NCBI GenBank assembly: GCA_014526335.1
Contig: JACTAT010000037.1
Coordinates: forward strand, 2,561,777 to 2,625,776
Direction of reading: 5' to 3'
DNA: 64,000 bases
Origin: Chrysaora quinquecirrha
Lineage: Eukaryota > Cnidaria > Scyphozoa > Semaeostomeae > Pelagiidae
Shown here: positions 44,746 through 55,109 of the stretch, piece after piece
Position numbering within the stretch: position 1 is the first letter of the stretch
Layout: the number at the start of each line of letters is the position of its first letter
Notes under the pieces: model-generated
Seen by the model: the letters and a program-made list of their open reading frames with translations, nothing else
The model's database searches: none
Told to the model about the DNA's origin: nothing
Translations under genes and position numbers: made by a program

Positions 44746-45040
44746 TTTTTTTTTAATTTTATATTATTTGGAGGTGCCCCCTGTTAAGCAGTAGGTACAC
44801 CTCCAGGCCCCCATAGACATAGCAGAGGCAGGTTTACAAGAAAACGGATTAATTACAGTGATACAAAGTAAATGGGGCTCTAATTACATTTCTAAGCTTT
44901 TAATTCCATCCATACATTTCTACAATAATCTCAAATACGATTCTAACATATTTTTAAAAACCGATAAAATATTTTGTCCATAGATTGCTTAAATTTTTGG
45001 GTTAAAAATTAAATATTGTTTGTAAGAGCCTAATTAACGC

Positions 45041-48000
45041 TCAAATGTTACAGTGAATTGAAATCTTCTCAACAAAGGCTACAATATTGTTAACAGTAAA
45101 TAATCTCAGAGTTTTACCTCCGTCAGTGGAAGCGGTATTATAAGCAACTTGAATACGATTCCTAACTTCCTTTCTAATTTCGTGAATAATATCCTTGCTT
45201 TGAACACGCTTTTTATCATAAACTGCTTTACATCTGCTAATCCAACTATAATAGCAAATAAGTTTAAGGGGGTAAAGAAGAAGAGGTCTGCATTTCGGTG
45301 CTACATGCACAGGCAAAATGCGTAAGAAAACAGTATCTGATGTCAGATCAAAATCTACAGTTCCCAGAGCCTGTTAAACTGGTTTAAAATTCACCCACGT
45401 TTCTATTGCGACTGGGCACTCTAGGAAGACATTCTCAATTGTTTCTAATTGGTCTCTACAACGGTTACAGTAACCATCTGTCTTGCATCCCCAAGACTTG
45501 ATGTATTGTAGAGTTTTGAACACACAATGGGTAAGTTTCCAAGCAACGTCATTTTCCTGCCCAAGTGACAGTCCAAATAAAGCAGATGACCATATGCTTT
45601 CCCAAGGAAGATTTCTTGATTGGATTATTATTTCCCATGAGCTTTGAGATCGGGGCTCGACCAACATTCTAATCAAGCTGAATTTGTGTAGGTTGTGAAC
45701 ACTAAGATTATCTGGAATAAGTTTGACAATGTCTGGAATAAATTTGTTTACCAGAGATAATAGGGTATCATAGAGTGGGGGGCAGTAGACGGAATTCGGG
45801 CTATTGTTGTTGCGGAGAAAGGTCCAAAGAGAAGAGTATTTGGAAAGGCTGCAACCTATTCAATAACAAGCCAACAATATCCATTTCGCAGAAGCACTTG
45901 GATCGCATATCGCCTTAAGAGAGCGAAGTAAAAGGGCTTGGTTTTTCAACCGAAGATTTATCAGACCTAGGCCGCCACTTTCACGTGGTTGGAACAAGAC
46001 TTCTCGTTTAAGTAACTTGTTTTTGGAAGACCATAAAAAGTCGAAAATGAGAGAGTGAATCCTAGTTAGGATATCTTTAGGTTCGCTGTATACAGTGGAA
46101 AGGTAGATTAAGCCAGAGAGACCAAGTGTGTTAATAATCATAACCTTCCCGTGAAGTAAGAGGGATCGGTTAGACCATGCATGAAGACGATTTTCTAGTT
46201 TGTTAACATGTTTCCTGAAACTGTCATGGATCGCTTTCTGAGATCCAAAAGTCATTCCTAGGATTTCAATGTTGTCTGCAGTCCACTGTAGCTCAGGGAC
46301 AGTGTTTGATGAAAGACCTTGATATTTGCCAAACCAGATAACTTCAGATTTACTTTTAGAGAAATTAACTTTTGATCCGGAGCCAGATTCAAAAGTGTGA
46401 ACAGAGTCGAAAGCTTCTGCTATTTATTTTTCGTCACAGACAAAGATGGTGGTATCGTCTGCATATTGACTTATTTTGACAGTAGTGGGGGATCCCGGTA
46501 GGGATAAGCCGGAGATTTTCTTGTTGTTCCTTACAGCGTTTCCAAGGGTTTCTGCTACAAGACAGTAGAGAAGAGGTGAGAGCAGACATCCTTGACGTAC
46601 ACCCCTCTGAAGAAGAAATTTTCTGAAAGAGTGACCGTTGTTTAGAACAAGCGAATGAACATTATTGTACAGCGATTCTATGAAGCTGACGAAAATGGGT
46701 CCGAAATTCATACGTTTCATGATTTTATGAAGGAAGTCCCAGTTGACTCGGTCACAGGCCTTTTCTTGATCAACTTTGATCAGGGCTAAAGGAAGTCTTT
46801 TCTGCTCTGTGTAGGAGATCAAATCTCAAACAAGAAAGAGATTGTCAAAAATGGTTCGATCAGGAACTGTGCATTTCTGGTCTTTGTGCAAGAGACAGAG
46901 ACGGAAGGACAGTTTTGAGACAATTAGAAAGTGTTTTTGTACCAATTTTATAGTCAACAATTAAGAGGGAGATGGGACGCCAATTCTTGATATCAAGTTT
47001 GTCACCTTTTTTAAAGAGAAGAGTAATCATGGCAAGTCTCATAGACTCGGAGAAGAGGCTGGAGGATAAAGAGTGGATTAAAACATCAACTAGGTCTGAA
47101 CCGAGTGTTGACCAGAAAAATTGGTAAAACTTTGCTGTTTACCCATCAGAGCCTGGAGATTTCTGTGGTTTCATTGAGGAAAGCGCAGCATGGCATGCAT
47201 CTTTGTCAAGATTGATTTCAAGAGATTCACGTTCAGTGGGGGAGAGAACACGAGAGATTTGAGATAAAAGAGATTCTTGAGCAGTGAGATCAGGCTGTTC
47301 GGCCGAATATAGACCTTCGAAAAAGCCAGCTGTTTCTTCTAGAATTGCTGGACTATGAGTTAAGGTAATGTTTCCTGATCTTAACGCGGTGATGACCTTT
47401 GAGCTTTGCTGGGAGTTCTCTAGATTGTAAAAATATTTAGTTGGCTTTTCAAACTCATTATAAAAGCGTTCTTTAGAGCAAATTCTAGCTCCTCTAATGA
47501 AAGAGTTGTCAAGTTGTCAAGCTGAAAGAGTTGTTAGTTCTGTTTTAATCTCTTCAATTAATTCTGAGTTTGATTTAGAAGGCTTGAGAGAGCTCAGACG
47601 TCTGAGTTCTTGTTCTAAATGGGCTCTATTTTGCCCCTTTCAAGAGCAAGACGCTTTGAGAATTTCATGGCAAGATGCTTAATTTTACGTTTATCTATAT
47701 CCCACCAAGCATTTAGGTCACGGAATTCAATCTTCCGTAACTGCCAGTGTGACAAAAAAGATTTAATTTTCTCAACAAAATCCTTGTTCTCTAAAAGTTA
47801 TGTGTTAAATTTCCAAACTCCTGGGCCCCTTTTCAGAGAGTTAGGGAGTTTAAAGGAGATGCTTGGAGCATCATGGTCCGAGTAAGGAAAAAACGTTATT
47901 GTTGAAGATTTACGGTTTCTAAAAATATCTCAAGACACATAAAACTTATCTAAATGACAAAGGATAGAGCCCTTTGGGGTTGGACCATGTAAAATGCGTG

Positions 48001-48555
48001 CAGAAGGATTAGAGTGTCTAAAGACATCTTGTAGTCCGAGGGTAGAGTTCAGTTGTTGCAGGGACCGCAATGCTGTGACTGCTAAATCAGTGTCACCCCC
48101 ATTTTTGTCTAGGTAGAGATCTTCAACAGAGTTAAAGCCGCCACCAAAGACTGTAGGGATGCCCTCTTTTAAAACAGCGTTCGGGGAATAAAAAAACAGT
48201 TTCCTATCCGCAACTTGGTTTGATGCATAAATGTTGCAGAACTGAATGTTTGTTTCTCCAAGATCTGCTATGATATTTATATATCGGCCCAAGATATCAT
48301 TTGACTGGGAAACGATAGAGAATTTGAGCTTGCTTGAAAATAGAGTACAGACTCCTGAGCTGTGGGGACTACCAGAAGATAAAAATATCTGTCCATCCCA
48401 TTCGCGTTTTAGCTGAGGAAGATCGGAGGAGGCGAGATGGGTTTCTTGTAGGAAAATAACGTCCTGATGCTGATTTTTAACCCACTGAAAGATTTTCTGA
48501 CGTTTCCTGAAATCCTTCAGACCATGGGTGTTAATGGTAATGCATTTGAAGTTTA
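45041..48555 (-). pseudogene. U2 element copy 1 ORF2 (endonuclease, reverse transcriptase)
   Basis: Begins near 48555 with CITINTHGLKDFRKR and VIFLQETHLASS (catalytic Asn and Glu of APE type), FGGGFNSVEDL in place of the usual GDFN, and a lost SDHQ-like site. RT fragments: IKNWRPISLL, LIKVDQEKACDRVNWDFL, RGVRQGCLLSPLLYCLV, QYADDTTIFV, LHGKVMIINTLGLSGLIYL. The C-terminal region contains CKTDGYCNRC...VFLECPVAIETW, a probable zinc-binding motif. At least six frame breaks. Confidence 0.85.
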
Positions 48556-48651
48556 TCGTTTAGATAGGTTTATTGTCTTGAGATATTTTCGAGGGGGCAA
48601 GGTTAGAATAAATAGAAAGAATAATTGTAAATAAAAGTTCTATACAAACAG

Positions 48652-50054
48652 TTATTTGAATACTCCTGATATTTGACTTGCAAGAGAGGCATCAGACTTC
48701 TTCTTTCGAGGTTTGGAAACTGACTGCTTTTTTTCTTGAATTACTACACTTTTGAAAGTTGAAGACCCAGAAGATGAGTCATCATGGATTCTTTTTGATG
48801 ATGTTGTGCTACTTTCTGATATGTTTCCTGTATCTTGATCGTTGTTGGCTTCAGGGATGCTTTCCGTAGGTTTGGATGGTTGATATTTCTTTGGTCTTGT
48901 GGACTTTCGGGAGGATCTTTGAGGCTTCGGTGGAATTTCAGGTTTTTGTTGCTCGGTAGTTGCTGTCTTTGAAGAGTCCAAATGGATTTTTGGAGGAGGT
49001 TTGGCGAATAGTTTTTCTAGGTCTGGGAGAGAAGGTGGAAGGATGTTTGCTTTATTCAGGAAAGAGAAGGTGAACTGTTTTGGTGGGGTGTTGAAGGCAA
49101 CGTTGGCAAATGGGTTTGGAAGTAAGGAGCCTGACTGCTGGGTGGGTGTGTTAAATAAGGAGGCTGATGTTTCCATAGATGGTATGGGTTCGTCTTCACT
49201 ATCTGAAACCTTTGTGCTTTGACTTTCTAGAATTTCACCTTCTTCCAATTCTTCAGTTGCCTCAATTTCTTCCGCGACATTTCTCTGTTCTTCTTCTTCA
49301 TCACCGGCTTCTGCATTTCTTTGTTCTTCCCCTTCTGCTTTTCCTTCGTCATCTTCATTCTCATTTTCTGTCTCAACCTCTTCCCCTAGATCTTCATCGT
49401 TTCTTTTTGCTTCTTCCACATTGGACGCGCGGAAAGTATCGTAAATGATTTCGTCATCATTTGGTAGCTATTCAGCTCAATCAGATATGTGGTGTTGAAA
49501 TGAGCCACATATCGCACACATGGATTTTGCTCGCAAGTGTTGACTGTGTGGTCAAGTTCTCCACAGTTGAAGCATCTGGATCTTTGACACTGACTGGCGG
49601 TGTGGCCGGGTCTATCACACTTTCGGCAGGTCATTGGCTGTCCATCATATCTGACCAAGAACGAGTCACTTCCAAAATGGATGAAAGATGGTATGCAATT
49701 GCGAAGGTGCATTCGCAGGTGACATGCTCCGTTTTCACAACCTTGCATTGCAGCATGATGTCCTCTGCAGATGCTAAGGACTCTTCCGTATCTCTTGAGT
49801 TTGCAGGTGATGGCATCATCGTAAAGTTCGAATGGAACATTGTAAACGTTCACAAAGGCCGTAGTATTTGATGGATCCGAAATTGCTAGAGCATCCCCAC
49901 TTTTAAGCTTCAGTGTGGCAAATTTTAGAATTTTGTCTTTGTCTCGGGAACTAGAAACGGTTACCATGATATCCCCATTGGTATTCTTTGCCAAAGAGAC
50001 TGGGGTTACCTCCAGATGCTCTTTACAGAGGTCGAAAACCTCTTTAGGATCCAC
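48652..50054 (-). pseudogene. U2 element copy 1 ORF1 (RRM-like region, CCHC knuckles, acidic tail)
   Basis: Reads MDPKEVFDLCKEHLEV, AFVNVYNVPFELYDDA, SFIHFGSDSFLVRYD, CRKCDRPGHTASQC, CFNCGELDHTVNTC and a partial third knuckle, with a frame break near 49440. A Glu-rich segment (EEQRNAEAGDEEEEQRN) and a Lys/Pro/Ser-rich tail follow. The start at 50054 is the first ATG in frame with the conserved block. Confidence 0.85.
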
Positions 50055-50460
50055 TTGTAGGCCACTTGGTACTCGGAGAGATACTGTTGTTGGACGTTTA
50101 AGACGCGCAAATGCACCAGTTGGTAAAAAACGCCTTTAAACTGGAGCCGGTCTATTGGCATTGTTACCTTGATTTGAAGCAGCAGCAGCTGAATACATGA
50201 TAGAAAAGGAAAAAATTTCCAATTACCACAATAGATGCGATGAGCCAAGATGTGATTACCACAATAGATTCGATCAAGTAAAATTTTTGATTTCCCATGT
50301 GTGCTTTGATGATCCAAAGGACACAAAGTCCACCTGCTGCCAATCAATGGGCCCCAGGCTATATATAGCCCAGACAAATTCACCTTTGCACCCAGAGAAC
50401 AATGGGGTGAGCTCCTCAGTTTCCGGTTGCAATGCAATCGAAAAGGGCATCGCCATAGAG

Positions 50461-50485
50461 CTTAGCCAAAAGGCCGAGAAGCAAT
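50461..50485 (-). ncRNA. U2: U2 snRNA 5' end fragment (nt 1-25)
   Basis: ATTGCTTCTCGGCCTTTTGG followed by CTAAG on the minus strand, then the inserted U2 element. Confidence 0.9.
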
Positions 50486-50626
50486 AACGAACTTGTCTTT
50501 GCTTCTCGCCGCGTCTCCACACGTGTTGCAATCACATGTGGGTGCAGGACAGGACACAGAATGGCCAGTCGGTGTGCAATACCTGGCTACGTCGGTTGAA
50601 AAGAAGGACTGCAATTGGAAAAAGTG

Positions 50627-50684
50627 AAGCCTACAACACCAGGTGTTCCCAGGCGGTCACCCATCCAGGTACTGACCTGGCCCG
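50627..50684 (-). pseudogene. 5S: 5S rRNA gene, 3' half only
   Basis: 58 bp from AAGCCTACAACACC to ACTGACCTGGCCCG match the 3' half of the 5S gene at 60678-60797. The 5' half and adjacent spacer (about 135 bp) are deleted. Confidence 0.9.
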
Positions 50685-51047
50685 TGTACCATCTGATCCA
50701 TACGAAATGGGTGGATGGGGGTAGATCTTGGCAGGTGTGCAGTGCTGCTGAGAAGGTGTGGTGAGGACTCTGGCCAGTTGGAACAGCAGGCGTGACATTC
50801 GTGGAAGCCCAGCTTGCTCTTTAATAGTGTTACAAAGGATGGGCTTCTGGTTGCGGCTGTATGAGTGTGGGAAATGTTGGTGCATCTTCCGGCATCTGGA
50901 GTGGAAGATGTGGAAAACGGCAAAGAGTCGGTAACTTGCACACTCTTTGTAGAGTGAGGGAATTTTTGTGTCGAGAGATGCCTGGTAACTGGCAAGTCGT
51001 GGTGGTGTGCTGACATGTGTGCTGAAATTGACATTAGTACTATTGGA
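50685..51047. other. U1-5S spacer with deletion
   Basis: Equivalent of 60870-61231. No gene seen; plus-strand GCTTGCTCTTTAATAGTG and TCTTCCGGCATCTGGAG stretches are conserved among the copies and may be promoter sequence for 5S. Confidence 0.7.
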
Positions 51048-51186
51048 AGGGGACTAGCCCGAACACAGGTCCCCACTACCAGAAATTGTATGGTCGAGTT
51101 ACCAACGTTTGCGGTATTCCCAGGGGTCAGCCAAACCGAACTGCAATGGAAAGGCCTCGCCCTGGAAGAATCTCCTTGTTGATCAA
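51048..51186 (-). ncRNA. U1: U1 snRNA 3' portion
   Basis: TTGATCAACAAGGAGATTC, CCAGGGCGAGGCC, CTGCAGTTCGG-like stem, AATTTCTGGTAGTGGGG and a 3' stem-loop ending AGTCCCCTT. It follows poly(A) of the inserted U1 element; its 5' 22 nt are at 59947-59968. Confidence 0.9.
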
Positions 51187-51196
51187 TTTTTTTTTT

Positions 51197-51219
51197 GAGC
51201 TAGGCACATGCCTACGCCC
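51197..51219 (-). promoter_or_regulatory. 3'-terminal stem-loop of the U1 element
   Basis: On the minus strand GGGCGTAGGCATGTGCCTAG and CTC directly precede poly(A); TAGGCA pairs with TGCCTA. The same hairpin is at 32465-32487 and 61379-61401. In other non-LTR elements 3' structures are recognised by the element's RT; here that is inference. Confidence 0.6.
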
Positions 51220-51767
51220 GTTTAATTTTTCCAATTAACTCAACATATTTACAATTTAAAATAATATAATAAAATTAGTTATGAAATTGTTCAAATTGAA
51301 ATGTATTGTTCATTGCTAAATGTTCATTGTTTTAGAAATATCGTTAAAGTGTCCATTTTAATTTCAAATACAAATTTAACTAAATTATTCTAATAACAAC
51401 AACTAATAACTATTCTAATAAACTTAATACTACAACAACAACAAAGCTATAACTACAATTAATCTTAATAAATTACTTACTTAACTAATGATAAAACTAC
51501 AACTAATGAAATTAATAAATTACTTAAATATATTTTAAATTACCTAAATAAACCTAAACTACAACTTATTGAATACTTATTAAACTACAATTGAAATTCC
51601 CTAATATTAAGTTAAAAAATTCAAACGTTGAAACAATAAATAATTAATGTAATAAACGCAATAATAATTCATAAAGTCTACGGAAATAAAAGGAAAGACG
51701 GAAAAGTAAAGCAATAAAAAAAAGAGAAAAAAAAATAGAAATCAGGAAAATGTAAACGAGGCAAGTC

Positions 51768-52614
51768 TCAGGGGGCGTTGATTTTGAGTTTTCTATTCTC
51801 AAGGGAAGCAAGGATGCCATTTTTACACCATTTTTGTTCGAGAAGATTGAATGATTCAACATCCTGTGAAGCCATGAAATGTTCTTCTTTGAGCTTGGAA
51901 ATAACCTTGAAGATGAATCTGTTTTTCAAATCATCTCCTTTGTTGTCAAAAATAATTTCATTTCTTGTTTTCCAAATGACTCAAAAAGCTGCATCTCGTA
52001 AAAAGTTTTCTACAGGTAAGTCGGGTTTATATTCGTAAAAGCCAAGGATAACAAACTTACAAATGTTGTTTAGATTGAGGGTGGGGTTGATTTTCTTTAC
52101 AAGTTTGAATACAAATTTCCACAGTTTACTGACAGGGGTACAATTGAAAAAAGCATGAAGGGAAGTTTCATCATAGGAATTGCATCTTTGACCACAGGGG
52201 TTTGGACAATCCTATGTCTATACAATCTGTCATAGGTAGGGAGACAAAGTTGAAGAAACTTCCACTGAATATTGGCAGATTTTCTGTCATGATTTCTTTT
52301 AAATAAAGTTTTGAAGAGTCTTGGCCAATTGACATAACCTATTTTTTGTTCCCAAAAAACTCTAAATTTCTGAGCAATAACATTTTGATCTTTCAAGATG
52401 AGCATATTGTAGATTGTTTTGCAAGTCAGAGATGAAAATAAAACATATTCATCTTTGGTATTTTTAATATAAAAGTCATCAGATAAACTTCTTTCATTGC
52501 TGCACTCAGTTGTTATTTTTTCTTTCCATTCAGGGGGTAAGCGTGATTTCAATTTGGAGTAGAAACTGTCTGAGAAACCAGAAGGGATTAATTCATTCAG
52601 GGCAATGGAAGGTA
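51768..52614 (-). pseudogene. U1 element copy D ORF2, C-terminal part
   Basis: Continues ORF2 beyond the pogo-like insertion: PSIALNELIPSGFSDSF, RLPPEWKEKITTEC, NWPRLFKTLFKR. A frameshift near 52200 disrupts the Cys/His motif that is intact in copy E; the frame ends at 51768. Confidence 0.85.
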
Positions 52615-55109
52615 CTATCTGGTCTCTAATAGACGGGGGGGTTGGAATGGTAGGGGGGTTGGAAAAAATCGAAAAAATTAATAGCCGGGGGGGTTGGAAT
52701 AATAGGGGGGGTTGGAAAATATTTCAAAAATCAATAGCTGGGGGGGTATGAAAAAATTAATTTTCTAAACTTTCGTTTTGGCAATGGAAGCTTTAACAAT
52801 AACATAACATAACAACGATAGCACAAGAACTTTTCTTTTTAAGTTTAGCTTCTACATGTCCTCTAACATATCAAAATGTTACGTTCATCTTCATTAGCAA
52901 TTTCTAAAAGACTGTCATTGTCTTCACTAGAATTTGTATTATCATCATCTTGCCTGGTTTTCGTCAGGATTCTTTTCTTTAAACTGTGCCTTCCTTCAAA
53001 AAAGCCTGCCTTTATTTTATGAAGGTGCGGTTTGAACAATAAACTTGTCTCGTTATCCTCGAACAACTTTTGAAGATCATCCAGAAACTTTGCCTCTTTA
53101 TTCACATCAGAATCACTGCAAATGTTTTGAAGTGATTTGATAGCTGGCACATGGCTAGTAGATGGAAGAAACTCCTGATCTGCAGCGCTTTCAGCTTCCA
53201 CCTCTCTTCTTTCACTTTCCACCTCGTTGTCGCTAGAAAATTGCTCACTGTTTTCAGACTTGGCTTCAGATGCTAAATCTTCAAAGATTGCTTAACCCTC
53301 CATGTAGTCAAGCAACTCCATTCCTTCGATATTATTACGTCGGATTCCTTTTGGAGGGATGAGGGTTTTTATGACGGCTTGTAAGTTGATAGGGAGTTTA
53401 GAGCTCAGTAGCTCTCTTCGGAATTCCAACATATCATCGCCGATTAAGGAAAAGAGCTTATCAGACACAAGGAAATCCTCTGATCCATCCAGTTTATTGG
53501 TGACGAAAAGCTTTTTGAACACAGCAGCAAAATCTACATCAGTTTCCTTCTAAGCAGCAAGAAGCAAGTTGATCATTTCCTCCCGACTTGGTGCAGGCAC
53601 TTTATTCTTATCGACCTCCAATTTCTTTAACATCAGCGCCATTTCCTCATGCCTGTATCTACTCTTGAGATGGTGATGGAGGTCAGTATCATTTGCTTGA
53701 ATAAAACCAGTTATGCCTCCTCCCATTATAACAAGAATGTAACCTCTTAGGTAAAGGGCTTTTCTTACCTCGGGAATGAGATGTACGGCATAATCGTCTA
53801 AGACGTACATGGTGAAATCTTTCTGAGTAAAAGGATTGTAGCGATTGGGAAGATGGCTGATAGTTTCAAGCATTTGCTCGATTCGATAAGAGCCACTCGG
53901 AGACCATTGGTACTTTACAGAATCTGGAACTGATACTTTGGTACGTGTTCCTTTGCCTTTAGATACAAACTCTGGACTTAATTTGATGCTCTTTTTATTA
54001 GTGGCTTGCGTGAAGACCGTCACCCTTTCCCGGAAAGCATATAATTTTCTTTTACAAATGTATCCTCCCCCTTGAATGCGAGTGTTTTTTGCTGGGAGGA
54101 TTCTGTCCAAGCCACTGCTCGTATAGTTGGTTGGCCTTCAGTTTAAAAAGGCGTTGGGGAAGACGTCCCCTCAGCGTTTCTCTCACATCAACAAACCAGG
54201 CAAACAACGCTTGCCGAACATCTGAAGCTTTAATCTTTCTACCGGCGCCAGACGCTCTTGCCTTCTTTGGTGGGCACGAAGAAGGATCTTGTAAGATATC
54301 TATATCTTGGCATGAACGGGAAGCTAGCTTGATAGCTCTCTCAAATGCTGGATCGCCGTTACGGACGTCGGCTAAATCAGAGTAGAACATGCGAACAGCT
54401 TAGGCAACGTACCCTGTAGTTGGTTTGATTGGCACATGTTTTTTTCTTTTGTAGTCGTACTTCGTTTTCCCTTGATTTCGCTGAACCTCAGCATCATATT
54501 CTTCCTTGCAGCTTTTCACCAATTCGGCTAGAGCCAGTTTCTCTTCATTCGAGTATATTTTCTTTTCACCGCGAATAAATTTTCGATCCATCGTTCCTGC
54601 CATCGATGCAACAACTTTTAAGAATGTGTTCGTGTTTTTGCTTGCAAATTCTAGACCATGTTCACACTTCACACAAAAAGAAATTGCAGTGACGCTTTTT
54701 AACAATCACATGTAGGAACACAAAGATTACCACATTCGTCACGTGTGGAACATGATAGGAAGTCTCACGTGAAATTTTCGATCACATTCCACACGTTTAT
54801 GCACATGATAGATCTTTGTATTCGTACACGTGATTGTTAACAACGTCAAGTTTATGCACATGATAGATCTTTATATTCGTACACGTGATTGTTAACAACG
54901 ATGGACATTCCATACTATTGTGCACATTGGAAATTCTATTTTATGTATTGAAAAGTTTTGGGCTAACAGAATTTTGTTGCGTTGCTTTTGTCTTGTTTGG
55001 AACTCGTTGCCAGAATTGATTAGCGGGGGGGGTTGGAATAAGAATGTCCTGGGTGGAAAATTTTCTAAAAATTAATAAGCGGGGGACGTCTATTAGAGAC
55101 CAGAGAGTA
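52615..55109 (-). mobile_element. Pogo-like DNA transposon (2.5 kb) inserted in U1-element ORF2
   Basis: Ends share CT(C/A)TCTGGTCTCTAATAGACG and are flanked by a TA duplication (52613-52614 and 55110-55111). Removing it restores the host ORF2 frame (TVFLPSIALNE). Subterminal GGGGGGTTGGAA repeats occur at both sides. It encodes a DDE_1-type transposase on the minus strand. Confidence 0.9.
52863..54606 (-). pseudogene. Pogo-like transposase (DDE_1 type), stops and frameshift
   Basis: From MAGTMDRKFIRGEKK the N-terminal part contains YSNEEKLALAELVKSC (helix-turn-helix-like), a TAA at about 54402, SDVRQALFAWFVDVRE (second HTH-like region), a frameshift near 54075, then the nuclease part with VTVFTQATN, YVLDDYAVHLIPE (Asp) and GFIQANDTDLHHHLK (Asp), i.e. 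the second and third acidic positions of DDE_1 transposases. TAG at about 53551 replaces a Trp codon kept at 63.77 kb. After EGMELLDYMEG a TAA (shared with the second copy) precedes an acidic C-terminal segment to 52863. Confidence 0.8.

Larger units (their letters stand above)
44746..50460 (-). mobile_element. U2 element copy 1, full length (5.7 kb), inserted inside U2 snRNA
   Basis: Starts after U2 nt 25 (GGCTAAG) and ends in poly(A) before U2 nt 36 (GTATCTG), same orientation as U2; about ten target bases are missing between the halves. It has a 5' untranslated region of about 400 bp (50055-50460), ORF1, ORF2 and a 3' untranslated region (44746-45040) containing GGAGGTG...CACCTCC, able to form a stem-loop. 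The Keno family of Tx1-type elements is known to target U2 in fish; this is a candidate relative. All frames are damaged. Confidence 0.9.
50461..53780. repeat. Left copy of a duplicated array segment
   Basis: Matches 60505-64000 almost base for base, including the U1-element 3' half and the pogo-like insertion at the identical TA site. Offset is 10.04 kb at the left and 10.22 kb inside pogo; the difference includes a deletion of about 135 bp around 5S in this copy. The match would continue past the right edge. Confidence 0.9.

Noticed and set aside
52863..53222. Separate small gene (MESERREVEAES...) in the pogo-like element.
   Set aside because: It is in the same frame as the transposase after a single TAA shared by both duplicates, so it is more likely the transposase C-terminal tail.
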